From Anaeromyxobacter terrae (GTDB lineage Bacteria; Myxococcota; Myxococcia; Myxococcales; Anaeromyxobacteraceae): a stretch of 64,000 nt of DNA. The DNA lies in assembly GCF_022690685.1 (NCBI RefSeq), contig NZ_JALCYY010000004.1:62001-126000 (forward strand), written 5' to 3'. The notes under the pieces were generated by a model. The model did not search any database and was not told the DNA's origin. It worked only from the letters and a program-made list of their open reading frames with translations. The position numbers and the translations under genes were made by a program. Positions 40,401 to 47,450 of the stretch are shown piece after piece (the stretch's first letter is position 1; each line of letters opens with the position of its first letter).

Positions 40401-41102
40401 GCGCTCCACGTGCTGGTCTCGCTCGGCGTGCGGGTCGTCGTCCCGCCGCCGTTCCTGTGCTGCGGCTTCCCCGCCCACGCGAACGCGAAGGCGGAGCAGC
40501 ACTCCCGGACCGTGCTGCGCGACACCATCCTCTTCAGCCAGATCCGCGAGATGTTCAGCTACCTCGCCTTCGACGGCTGCGTGGTCACCTGCGGCACCTG
40601 CCGCGAGGGGCTCGAGGCCATGGAGGCGGAGAAGCTCTTCGGCGGGCGCATCGTCGACGTCGCGCGCTACGCCGCCGAGCGCGGGCTCTCGCTCTCGGCG
40701 GCCGCGCCGGGTGCGGCGCCGGTCCTCTACCACGCGCCCTGCCACGACTCGCTCGACGGCGAGGCGGGCGCGGTCCTGGGGCGCATCGGCGGGTTCGGCA
40801 AGCTCGAGGCGGTGCCGCACTGCTGCTCGGAGGCGGGGACGCTCGCCCTCTCCAGGCCCGACATCACGGACGCCATGCTCCACCGCAAGCGCGAGGCGAT
40901 CGCCGAGGCGCTCGACGGCCGGCCGCGAGGCGCGGTGGTGCTGACGAACTGCCCCTCCTGCGTGCAGGGCCTCGGGCGCAACGCGGCGCTCGGCGTCGAG
41001 CCGAAGCACCTCGCCGTCGCGCTCGCCGAGCGGCTCTCCGGAGCGGAGTGGCGCGAGAAGTTCCGCGCGCAGGCCGCGCGAGCCGCGGCCGTGCACTTCT
41101 AG
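37428..41102 (+). CDS. FAD-linked oxidoreductase fused to Fe-S and two CCG domains (D-lactate/glycolate dehydrogenase type, DUF3683)
   Basis: Product of 1224 residues. In order: a DUF3683-like region (1-140, RRNAFLFQELVDSG); a PCMH FAD-binding domain (about 165-390, IPRGAGTGLTGGAVPL); an FAD-oxidase C-terminal domain (to about 740, THMHAGDGNVHVNVPV, GGVVSGEHGIGV); two 4Fe-4S motifs (CVRCGKCKADC near 779 and CTICHKCAKPCP near 840); and two cysteine-rich CCG domains (YFPGCGSERL...CCGFP near 974, and APCHDSL...HCCSEAG...NCPSC near 1101). This fuses GlcD-like flavin and GlcF/LldE-like iron-sulfur parts, so a membrane-quinone-linked hydroxyacid dehydrogenase is likely. A GTG at 37419 is an alternative start. 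Confidence 0.88.
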   Translation: MQHPILEAALAPSPAVREIPFNYTSADDRAAISQLLGPELWARLEELRSLRVTGRSARLLMRFFGELLIHRRNAFLFQELVDSGTRRRRFFRNIEKDLGIVGRNANGEPRVAEVLGACRKLLAEFRADVEGAGDLRGRMVRMLGAVVGKDNVLFDPFTLVSHATDATDWRLHLPVAVVMPDDERQVAPLLAAIAGLGLKAIPRGAGTGLTGGAVPLRPGCVVVNTEKLNRIRGVSERSFRLGDGREAVAKVVELEAGVVTERAMEHAAERGLVFATDPTSAWACTIGGNIAENAGGKDCVLWGTCIDNLVSWRIAMPSGRQWTVRRVDHRLRKILPEDPVTFDVLEDDGRLVKRIALTGAEIRKKGLWKDITNKALGGVPGLQKEGTDGVITSAEFVLYREYEAKRTLCLEFFGPDFDEASRVILQLARAFPFPDGGKEALSALEHFDDEYVRAIDYKVKAPRPETPKAVLLVDVVGHSAEEAARGVDRMRRILDEHPNTELFEARDAAEAKRFWADRKKLGAIARRTNAFKMNEDVVLPLEALAEFARFIEATNVEEERHAQGRFVERAEEILRLAPPPKDDPEWLARKIPAALARCAAARPALAGADARALRALEPIEALRRDLAQLVRGYAGLLATLDKAHREVRDRLVVLATHMHAGDGNVHVNVPVLSNDRPMLRRAEEVIDAVMARVIALGGVVSGEHGIGVTKLKYLEPERIRELAAHRREVDPGGLMNPGKLEDLDVLDQVFTPSFNLLELEARILQHGQLEALAKAIAHCVRCGKCKADCCVYHPARGMFFHPRNKNLAIGALIEALLYDAQRERSTQFELLRWLEEVADHCTICHKCAKPCPVDIDSGEVSVLEREILASWGYKRTTAATAATLAYLDSRSPAANAAFHGGFVRLGGAVQRAACAIAAPLQPADARRAPYALQVLRSPVPPIPAETLRDVLPPCEQDQVLVLEPEDGDAKRSVFYFPGCGSERLYSHVSMAALHVLVSLGVRVVVPPPFLCCGFPAHANAKAEQHSRTVLRDTILFSQIREMFSYLAFDGCVVTCGTCREGLEAMEAEKLFGGRIVDVARYAAERGLSLSAAAPGAAPVLYHAPCHDSLDGEAGAVLGRIGGFGKLEAVPHCCSEAGTLALSRPDITDAMLHRKREAIAEALDGRPRGAVVLTNCPSCVQGLGRNAALGVEPKHLAVALAERLSGAEWREKFRAQAARAAAVHF

Positions 41103-41103
41103 A

Positions 41104-41269
41104 CGGGGGCTGCGCCCCCGCCCCGCCGAGCGAAGCTCGTCGGGGCCCCACCCCTGCTCGGCGGGGCCCGTGAACGGTCGCGCCCGCTGCGCGGGTTCGC
41201 GACCGTTCCCCGCCGGGAGGGACTGCGTCCCTCCCCGTCGCTCCGCGACGGGGCCCCTCCCTGCGGGGC
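41104..41269. terminator. Array of consecutive hairpins in a convergent gap
   Basis: Five clear stems and one weak one in tandem: 41104-41120 (7 bp, loop TGC); 41120-41146 (imperfect); 41172-41208 (11 bp outer GAACGGTCGCG, plus 5 bp inner CCCGC, loop TGC); 41215-41235 (9 bp GGGAGGGAC, loop TGC); 41233-41253 (9 bp CCCCGTCGC, loop TCC); 41253-41269 (5 bp). CCCCGCCGAG at 41121 can pair instead with CTCGGCGGGG at 41157-41166. It separates the FAD/Fe-S gene and the cheA operon end-to-end and probably stops transcription from both sides. Confidence 0.7.
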
Positions 41270-41276
41270 TGGCCGG

Positions 41277-42950
41277 TCACGCCGCATGAGCCTCTGCCCT
41301 GGCCGCCCGGCGCAGTGTCTCGCGCAGGAGCCCGCCGACGTCGAGGGTCAGCGCCACCCGGCCGTTGCCGAGGATGGACGACCCCGAGACGCCGACGACG
41401 CCGGCGAACATCCGCCCGAGCGGCTTCACCACCGTGGAGCACTCGCCGTGGAGCGCGTCGACGGCCACGCCGGCGGTGTGCGCGCCGTGCCGGACCACCA
41501 CCACGTTCTCGCGCGCCGGGCGCGCGCCGCCCAGGGCGAAGTGGTCGCGCAGGCGGAGGTAGGGGAGCGGGGCCCCGCGCACGTTCAGGATCCCGCAGGG
41601 CGCGCCCGTGGCGCTCTCCTCCACCGGCAGCTCGAGGCACTCCACGACGGAGTCGAGCGGGAGGACGAAGGTCTCCTCGGCGACGCCCACCTTGAAGCCC
41701 TGGATGATCGCGAGCGTGAGCGGGACCCGGATCGTGATCTCCGTGCCTGCGCCCGGAGCGCTCCGGATCGCGACCGACCCGCGGAGCGCCTCGACGTTGC
41801 GGCGGACGACGTCCATGCCGACCCCGCGTCCCGAGAGCTCCGTCACGGCGTCCGCGGTGGAGAAGCCGGGCTCGAACACGAGCCGGGCGGCCTCCTCGTC
41901 CGAGACCCGCGCCGCGTCCGGCGCGAGCCCCTGCGCGACGGCGCGCGCCGCGATGCGCGCGCGGTCGAGGCCGGCGCCGTCGTCCGAGACCTGGATCACC
42001 ATGCTCCCCGCCTCGTGGAAGGCGCGCAGCACCACGGTCCCGATCGGCGCCTTGCCGCGCGCGCGCCGGACGTCGGGCGGCTCGATGCCGTGGTCGAGGG
42101 CGTTCCGGACCATGTGCGTGAGCGGGTCGCGGATGTGCTCGATGACGGCGGTGTCCACCTCGACGTCCTCGCCCTCGACGACCAGGCGGGCGCGCTTCGC
42201 GAGCGCGGTCGCGGCGTCGCGCACGGTGCGCGCGTGAGGGTGGAACGTCGGCCCGATCGGCACCATCCGGGCCTTCATGATGAGCTCCTGCAGGTCCTGG
42301 TAGAGCCGGTCCGCCTCGCGGTGGGCCTCGAGGAGCTGCTCCGCCCCCGCGCCGGCGCGCTGCTCGAGGAGCTCCCCGAGCCGGCCGCGCGCGACGGCGA
42401 TCTCGCCCGAGAGGTCGAGCATCCGGTCGAGCTTCGTCACGTCGACGCGCAGCGTGCGCGCGCTCGCGTGGGAGGTGCCGGCCGGCTCGTACGCGTCACC
42501 CGCGCCGCGGCCGGTGCCGTCCGGCGAGCGAGGCGCCCCGGGGTCGGACCCGGCGGCCTGCGCGGCGGCGGCCAGGCGGCGCCGGAACGCGAGCGCCGCA
42601 GGGGGCACCTCCGCGGCGCCGGCCGCGGCCGCCCCGAGCGAATCGCGGAGCACGTCGACGGAGCGGAGGAGGAGCGTGACGAGCGCGTCGGTGACGCCGA
42701 GGCTCCGCCCGCGGAGCCGCTCGAGCACGTCCTCGAGATCGTGGGCGAGCTCCCGGACGCCGTCGAAGCCGACGAGCGCGGCGCCGCCCTTCACGGTGTG
42801 CGCGTCGCGGAAGAGCGCGTGCAGGATGGCCTCGTCGCCGGGGCGCGCCTCGAGCGCGACGAGCGCCTGCTCCATGCGCCCGAACGTCTCCTCGGCCTCG
42901 GCGAGGAACGTCTGCACGAGGAGGTCCCGGTCGATGCCGAGCTCGTCCAT
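41277..42950 (-). CDS. cheA: Chemotaxis histidine kinase CheA
   Basis: Kinase of 557 residues. P1 (1-105) has the phosphorylated His51 in DAHTVKGGAALVGF. There is no evident P2; P3 begins near TLRVDVTKLDRMLDLSGEI. P4 has the N box HMVRNALDHGIEPP (279-292), G1 VSDDGAGLD (321-329) and G2 SGRGVGMDVV (373-382). P5/CheW-like domain runs from about 415 to 550. The ATG at 42950 has GGAGGAGAC. It is the last gene of a minus-strand operon cheY-GAF-cheD-cheA. No CheW, MCP, CheR or CheB is in this operon. Confidence 0.95.
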   Translation of the reverse strand: MDELGIDRDLLVQTFLAEAEETFGRMEQALVALEARPGDEAILHALFRDAHTVKGGAALVGFDGVRELAHDLEDVLERLRGRSLGVTDALVTLLLRSVDVLRDSLGAAAAGAAEVPPAALAFRRRLAAAAQAAGSDPGAPRSPDGTGRGAGDAYEPAGTSHASARTLRVDVTKLDRMLDLSGEIAVARGRLGELLEQRAGAGAEQLLEAHREADRLYQDLQELIMKARMVPIGPTFHPHARTVRDAATALAKRARLVVEGEDVEVDTAVIEHIRDPLTHMVRNALDHGIEPPDVRRARGKAPIGTVVLRAFHEAGSMVIQVSDDGAGLDRARIAARAVAQGLAPDAARVSDEEAARLVFEPGFSTADAVTELSGRGVGMDVVRRNVEALRGSVAIRSAPGAGTEITIRVPLTLAIIQGFKVGVAEETFVLPLDSVVECLELPVEESATGAPCGILNVRGAPLPYLRLRDHFALGGARPARENVVVVRHGAHTAGVAVDALHGECSTVVKPLGRMFAGVVGVSGSSILGNGRVALTLDVGGLLRETLRRAARAEAHAA

Positions 42951-42967
42951 GTCTCCTCCGTCGCCGC

Positions 42968-43474
42968 TCACAGGTGGCGAACCCACGCGGTGCCCTCGTC
43001 CACGACGAAGATCAGCTTGCGCCCCCGCGAGCCGCCGACGTCCTGGTCGAGCACCGGGACGCGGGCCTCCTCGAGGAGGCGCAGCGCGAGCTCCACGTTC
43101 TCCCCGCCGAGGTTGCGGGAGCCGCGGAACGCGCCGATGACGCTCGCGCCGCCGAACACCTTGGCGACGAGCGAGGCGCGCGCCGCGCCCGCGCGGACGA
43201 CCGCGTCCAGGAGCTCGGGCACGGCGACGTTGCCGAAGCGTGCCGAGCGCTCGCGGCCCACCGGGTGAGGCAGGAGGAAGTGGTTCATGCCGCCGACGCC
43301 GCTCGAGGGATCGTGCAGGCACACGGCCACGCACGAGCCGAGCACGGTGGTGATCGCGGTCCGGGTCGCGGCGGTCGCGAGCTGGCCGGCGTGCAGGTAG
43401 ACCTGCGCGCGGCCGGCGAGGTCCGGCGCGGCGGGGTTCGGCCGCTCGGGGAGGATGGCGGTGGGAGCCGTCAC
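42968..43474 (-). CDS. cheD: Chemoreceptor glutamine deamidase CheD
   Basis: Deamidase of 168 residues that converts receptor glutamines to glutamates. Catalytic Cys48 and His65 lie in TVLGSCVAVCLHD and MNHFLLP, with Thr42 six residues before the Cys, the spacing of CheD proteins. The GTG start at 43474 overlaps the stop of the upstream gene by four bases (GTGA), and family N-termini favour it over the longer frame. It ends 17 bases before cheA. Its receptor substrate could be the Frz-type MCP at 48363 or others elsewhere. Confidence 0.92.
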   Translation of the reverse strand: MTAPTAILPERPNPAAPDLAGRAQVYLHAGQLATAATRTAITTVLGSCVAVCLHDPSSGVGGMNHFLLPHPVGRERSARFGNVAVPELLDAVVRAGAARASLVAKVFGGASVIGAFRGSRNLGGENVELALRLLEEARVPVLDQDVGGSRGRKLIFVVDEGTAWVRHL

Positions 43475-44289
43475 GCGCGCTCGCGGCCTCGAGCGTCCCG
43501 CGGCGCGCGCAGCGTGAGCGCGAGGCCGGCGTGCGCGGAGAGGAGATCGAAGACCGCGTGGTCCTGCTCGTCGAGGACCGGCTTGTGGCCGAGGAGCCGC
43601 CAGATGGCGATCGCGCCCACGGTCGCGTCGCCGGCGCGGAGCGGGATGCAGGCGGAGAGCTCCGGGTCGCACGCCTCGGGGGCGGGATCGCGACCCGCGA
43701 TCCAGGCGGCGCCGGTCGCCGCGGTCCGGCCGATGATCCCCTCGCCGACCGCGACGGTGTGGATGGGCCCGGGGTCCACGCCGAACGCCTTCAGGAGGTC
43801 GAGCGAGTCGCCGTTCCGCTCGAACAGCGCGAGCTCCTCCGACCCCACGACGTTGATGACGATCTCCTGCACCGCCGCGACGACGTCCGCGCGCGAGCGC
43901 CCGCCGTGCAGCCGCTCCAGCGCGACGAAGAGCTGCGCGAGCTCCGTCGTCCGCTCCTGCGCGGCGACGTAGTCGTCGGAGAGCCTCCGCTGCTCGGCCT
44001 CGAGCTCGTCCACCCGCGCGCGAAGCCGGTCGCGCTCCACGCTCGCGTGCGTGATCGCCTCGCGCGCCAGCGCGAGCTCGCTCGCGAGCCGCCGGCGCTC
44101 GAGCTCGCCCGTCTCGGGGGGCGCGCTCCGCGACGGCACCGGCGTCGCGGCCTCGGAGGCGAGCCGCTGCTGCTCGGAGCGGAGCGAGGAGATCACCTCG
44201 CGCAGGCGCTCGCTCATCTTCTGGAGATCCTGGCCGGCGCCGGCGGGCGGCGCGGGAGGGGTCCGGTCGCGGGGGGGATGATCGGCCAT
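43471..44289 (-). CDS. Coiled-coil + GAF domain protein in che operon
   Basis: Protein of 272 residues: disordered N-terminus (PPRDRTPPAPPAGAG), coiled coil from about residue 20 to 130 (RLREVISSLRSEQQRLASEA; SVERDRLRARVDELEAEQRR), then a GAF-like domain (ELALFERNGDSLDLLKAFG, GEGIIGRTAATGAAWIAG, SACIPLRAGDATVGAIAIWR). No kinase or output domain. Its stop overlaps the cheD start, and the cheY start is 12 bases away, so it belongs to this operon. A role as a ligand- or redox-sensing regulator or scaffold of the module is inferred only. Confidence 0.8.
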   Translation of the reverse strand: MADHPPRDRTPPAPPAGAGQDLQKMSERLREVISSLRSEQQRLASEAATPVPSRSAPPETGELERRRLASELALAREAITHASVERDRLRARVDELEAEQRRLSDDYVAAQERTTELAQLFVALERLHGGRSRADVVAAVQEIVINVVGSEELALFERNGDSLDLLKAFGVDPGPIHTVAVGEGIIGRTAATGAAWIAGRDPAPEACDPELSACIPLRAGDATVGAIAIWRLLGHKPVLDEQDHAVFDLLSAHAGLALTLRAPRDARGRERA

Positions 44290-44301
44290 GGGAGGCGCTC
44301 G

Positions 44302-44673
44302 CTACTGCCCGAGGCAGCTGCGCACCTTGGCGAGCAGCTCGAGGCCGTTGATGGGCTTCGTGACGTAGTCGTTGCAGCCGCTCGCGTAGCCCGACTCGAC
44401 GCTCGCGAGCTCGCCGCGCGTCGTGACCATGATGACGGGGATCTCGCGGGTGTCCTCCTGCTGGCGCAGCTTCCGGCAGGCCTCGAACCCGTCCATGCGC
44501 GGCATCACCACGTCCATCAGGATGAGATCCGGGCGCTCGGAGATCGCCTTCTCGACGCCCTCGGCGCCGTCCTTCGCGGTCACGACCTCGTAGGCATGCT
44601 TAGACAGGATCATCCGCTCCATGAGGAGCACCGTGGACGAGTCGTCGACGAGCAGGATCTTCTTCCGGTCCAT
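44302..44673 (-). CDS. cheY: CheY-like response regulator
   Basis: Single receiver domain, 123 residues. Acidic pair Asp10/Asp11 (LLVDDS), phosphoacceptor Asp54 (ILMDVVMP), Thr84/Thr85 and the canonical Lys106-Pro107 (DYVTKP) are all present, so phosphorylation chemistry should be normal. It is the first gene of the minus-strand operon and has GGAGGCC upstream of its ATG at 44673. Likely partner is the CheA at 41277. Confidence 0.93.
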   Translation of the reverse strand: MDRKKILLVDDSSTVLLMERMILSKHAYEVVTAKDGAEGVEKAISERPDLILMDVVMPRMDGFEACRKLRQQEDTREIPVIMVTTRGELASVESGYASGCNDYVTKPINGLELLAKVRSCLGQ

Positions 44674-45090
44674 CACGGGAGGCCTCCGCGCGCGAGCTGC
44701 GAGGTCCCGAGCAGGTGCAAGCGCGGCACCACCGCGCGGGGTGGGTGCCGTGCGCACGCGGGGCCCCAGCGGCGCCTGGAGCGACGCGCCGTGTGGGTTC
44801 GACCTTTTCCCGAGAATCGGCGCCCGCGTGCGTGCGCGCCCGCCCGGGCGAGCGCGCGATGGCGACGTACCGTGAACGAGGCACCCGGTCGCCTCCGCGC
44901 GCGACACCGGGCGGACCCGTGCTCGCGGGTGTCCGGGGCCCCGGGTTCGGTGAGCCCGGGCCGTGCGCCGCGGCGCGGCGGGGGCGGGCGCGCGGGAGCC
45001 GGACGGCCGGAGCGCGGACGCGCGCGGCCTGCGCAACCGGCCGGGATCACGCGGGGATGCACCGGCGCGGACCGTGCTCACGCGCGCGTC
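44674..45090. other. 417-base divergent intergenic region
   Basis: Lies between the cheY operon and the exported-protein genes. No frame has a credible start and ribosome site. I see a hairpin at 44937-44962 (GGCCC...GGGCC with an inner GGG/CCC) and generally very GC-rich DNA, but no clear promoter boxes for either side. Confidence 0.45.
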
Positions 45091-45729
45091 ATGACCACGC
45101 TCCCCCTCGCCGTCGCCGCCGCGCTCGCCGCGGCCCCACGTGCCGCCTCCACCCTCGATCCCGCGCCCGCGCGCGAAGTCGCCTCCACGGACGCCGCCGC
45201 CGAAACCAGGGCACTTCGGGCCCTCGCGCTCCTCTCGGCGGGAGAGCCGAGCATCGCGGAGGTGCAGGCCGCCGCCGCGCTCGCCGCGGACTCGGAAGCC
45301 CCCGGCGCCGCGGGCTTCGCCCGGCGCGCCCGCCTCGCCGCGCTGCTCCCGCGCCTCACCGCCGAGTACCAGCGCGACGAGCGCAGCCATCGCGTCGTCG
45401 GCCTGCAGGGCTCGGGCGAGGTGGACTACCTGCGGCTCGCACCGGGCCACGCCGTCACGTTCCGCGCCACCTGGGACCTCGGCGGCCTCGTCGCCGCGAC
45501 GGGTGAGGTCGCCGCCGCCGCGGAGGCGACCGCGCGCGCCCGCGCTCGCGCGGAGGCGGTGAAGCGCGCCACCGCCGTCTACTACGAGCGGCGCCGCCTC
45601 CGGCTCGCGCTGCTCCTCGAGCCGCCCGGCACCGCGCTCGCGCGCGCGCAGGCGGAGCTCGAGATCGACCGCCTCGGCGCCGAGCTCGACGCGCTCGTCT
45701 CCGGCCGCGGGCCGCGGGGGCAGCCGTGA
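45091..45729 (+). CDS. Exported alpha-helical protein, unknown
   Basis: No recognised family. The 212-residue product starts MTTLPLAVAAALAAAPRAAS, a likely signal peptide. The body is Ala/Arg/Glu-rich; residues 100-140 show short strands (VVGLQGSGEVDYLRLAPGHA, TFRATWDLGGLVA) followed by a long helix (AAAAEATARARARAEAVKRA), vaguely like half an outer-membrane-factor hairpin. Its stop overlaps the next gene's GTG start (GTGA at 45726-45729), so the two are coupled. Envelope location is inferred. Confidence 0.65.
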   Translation: MTTLPLAVAAALAAAPRAASTLDPAPAREVASTDAAAETRALRALALLSAGEPSIAEVQAAAALAADSEAPGAAGFARRARLAALLPRLTAEYQRDERSHRVVGLQGSGEVDYLRLAPGHAVTFRATWDLGGLVAATGEVAAAAEATARARARAEAVKRATAVYYERRRLRLALLLEPPGTALARAQAELEIDRLGAELDALVSGRGPRGQP

Positions 45730-46661
45730 GGCGCGCCGCGCTCCTCCTGCTCGCCGTCGCGTGCGGCCTGCCCGATCCGTCCCCGTTCGTCCGCGTGGAG
45801 GGCGGCGCGCCGGAGGGCGCGGGCGTCGCCCCGGAGGCGGTCGCGGCGGAGTTCCGCTTCACGGGGCCGATCGCGCCCGAGGGGATCCTGGACGGTGGAC
45901 GGCTGGTGCTCGTCCCCGCGGCCGACCTGCGCGAGGCGCTCGACGCCGTCGAATCCGACGGGGGCGCCGCGGGGCTCGCCGCGCGCGTGCCGGCGGCGGT
46001 CTCTCTCGCCGACGGCGGCCGGCGCGCGGTGCTCACGCCCGTCGGGCCGCTGCGCGCCCTCGCGCCCTACGCGCTCGTGCTCTCGTCGCGCGTGCACGCC
46101 GCCGACGGACGCACGGTGCTCGACGCCGAGGGCCGCAGGCGGCCGTCCGTCGTCGGCTTCGAGACGGCGCGCGCGGCCGGGCCGCCGCCGCGGCCGGTCC
46201 TCACCGAGGTGCGGGCGGACGCCGCGACGCCCGAGGCGGGCGGGGAGTACGTGGAGATCGCGAACCGCGGGGCGGGCCCGCTCGACCTCTCCGGCTGGCG
46301 CCTCGCGAAGCGCTCGGCGACCGGGGCGCTGTCGTCGTGCACCGTGAGCGCGCGGCCCGAGGATGCGGTCGCGGCGGGCGCCGTGGCGCTCGTCGTGGGC
46401 GGCGCGTATGACGGGCGGTACGCGGTGCCGGCCGCGGCGCGAGTGCTCGCCTGCGGGGCGACCGCGCTCCTCGGCGGCATCGCCAACGATCGCCCGCCGG
46501 ACCTCCTCCTCCTCGATCCCGCCGGCGCGGTCGTCTCCACCTTCGGCGCGGGCGGCGGGGCGCCGATCTGCCCCGCAGCGGCGGAGCGGATCGACGTGGA
46601 CGGCCCGGACGTCGCGGAGAACCTGGCCTGCGCCGGGGGCGAGGGGACGCCGGGCGAGTGA
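45726..46661 (+). CDS. Lipoprotein with lamin-tail domain
   Basis: Product of 311 residues beginning with GTG. A lipoprotein signal MRRAALLLLAVACGLP has Cys13. A Big/fibronectin-like region (residues about 30-150; AEFRFTGPIAPEGI, GPLRALAPYALVLSSRV) is followed by a lamin-tail domain (about 160-290): VLTEVRADAA, GGEYVEIANRG, PLDLSGWRLAKRS. Lamin-tail domains occur in many secreted bacterial proteins and are thought to bind other molecules. It is translationally coupled to the preceding exported protein and lies between the two chemosensory loci. Confidence 0.8.
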   Translation: MRRAALLLLAVACGLPDPSPFVRVEGGAPEGAGVAPEAVAAEFRFTGPIAPEGILDGGRLVLVPAADLREALDAVESDGGAAGLAARVPAAVSLADGGRRAVLTPVGPLRALAPYALVLSSRVHAADGRTVLDAEGRRRPSVVGFETARAAGPPPRPVLTEVRADAATPEAGGEYVEIANRGAGPLDLSGWRLAKRSATGALSSCTVSARPEDAVAAGAVALVVGGAYDGRYAVPAAARVLACGATALLGGIANDRPPDLLLLDPAGAVVSTFGAGGGAPICPAAAERIDVDGPDVAENLACAGGEGTPGE

Positions 46662-46681
46662 TCCGCCCCGCGTCGAGGGCG

Positions 46682-47374
46682 TCAGCAGGCGTTGTCGACG
46701 ATCCACTTCCCGAGGAGCTCGTCCTTCAGGAGGTAGCCGTCTGCGCCGCACTCGGCGACGAGCTTCTCGACCCGCTCCTTCTCCACGCCCGAGCAGAAGA
46801 CGACCTTGATCGAGCGGAACATCTCGTTCTTCTTCACGAAGCGGCAGAACTGCGCGCCGTCCACCTTCGGCATGTTGATGTCGAGGAGGATGAGGTCGGG
46901 GCGGGTCTGACGCTTCAGGATGATCGAGGTCGCCTTCTCGGCGTCGGGCGCGTACTGGATCTCGAATCCCTTCGCCTCGAGCTCCTCCTTCAGCAGCCGC
47001 GCGACGATCTCGGAGTCGTCCACGATGAGCACGCGCCGGCGCGCCTCGAGCGCGGCGGTGAAGCGGCGCGGCAGGTCCTCGGGCGGGGAGGAGGGGACGG
47101 CGCCGTCGAGCTTCAGCTCCGCGGCCTTCTGCGCGAGCTCCTCCGGCGTCCCGTCGCCGACGAGCAGGGCGCGCCCGCGGAAGCCGCGGTCGCGGAGGAG
47201 CGGCGGCGCCTGCTTCGCGCGCGCCCCGTCGACGAGCAGCGCCGCGGCGCCGCTCGCCTCGGCGACGAGCGCGTGCGGCTCGCGCTCGAGCACGACCTGG
47301 TGGCCGGCGGCCTCGAGGGCCATGCCGGTCAGATGTAGGACGATCTCGCTCTCGCAGCAGATGAGGACCTTCAC
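46682..47374 (-). CDS. frzZ: Dual receiver response regulator, FrzZ-like
   Basis: Product of 230 residues: an N-terminal degenerate receiver (1-110) with Asp49 in LLVDGA but Cys-Glu in place of the acidic pair and no Lys, then a complete receiver (113-230) with Asp119/Asp120, Asp165 (LLDINMP), Ser195 and Lys217 (GYLLKDEL, Asp instead of Pro after the Lys). In Myxococcus, FrzZ is a two-receiver output protein transcribed divergently from frzA, and this gene has the same place and orientation. Start GTG at 47374 has GAGAGGGG upstream; a TTG at 47398 is an alternative. Confidence 0.8.
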   Translation of the reverse strand: MKVLICCESEIVLHLTGMALEAAGHQVVLEREPHALVAEASGAAALLVDGARAKQAPPLLRDRGFRGRALLVGDGTPEELAQKAAELKLDGAVPSSPPEDLPRRFTAALEARRRVLIVDDSEIVARLLKEELEAKGFEIQYAPDAEKATSIILKRQTRPDLILLDINMPKVDGAQFCRFVKKNEMFRSIKVVFCSGVEKERVEKLVAECGADGYLLKDELLGKWIVDNAC

Positions 47375-47398
47375 GTCGCCCCTCTCGCGGTGAACCAA

Positions 47399-47426
47399 AA
47401 TAGCACCGATCTTGCCCGGCCGTCCC
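47399..47426 (-). promoter_or_regulatory. Putative frzZ promoter
   Basis: On the minus strand GGGACG (47421-47426), 16 bases, GCTATT (47399-47404), about 25 bases upstream of the GTG at 47374. It shares the 16-base spacing and GCTA with the other sites. Confidence 0.35.
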
Positions 47427-47445
47427 GGGCTCGCGGATAATCCGC
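47412..47445 (+). promoter_or_regulatory. Putative frzA promoter with inverted repeat
   Basis: TTGCCC (47412-47417), 18 bases, GATAAT (47436-47441). The -10 box sits in an inverted repeat GCGGAT-A-ATCCGC (47433-47445). The frzA ATG at 47451 is only ten bases beyond, with no Shine-Dalgarno, so the message is probably near-leaderless. It overlaps the divergent frzZ promoter, allowing joint control. Confidence 0.4.
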
Positions 47446-47450
47446 GCCCG

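Noticed and set aside
36897-41096. Minus-strand 1399-codon frame
   Set aside because: Only its last 133 codons (36897-37295) are a gene (hemerythrin). The rest is antisense to the FAD/Fe-S gene and shows low-complexity Arg/Glu/His composition.
41103-41276. CRISPR array or repeat-spacer structure
   Set aside because: No repeated units with unique spacers; it is a series of different inverted repeats.
44674-45090. Short frames in the che/exported-protein gap as small genes
   Set aside because: They lack ribosome sites, and their compositions match random GC-rich DNA.
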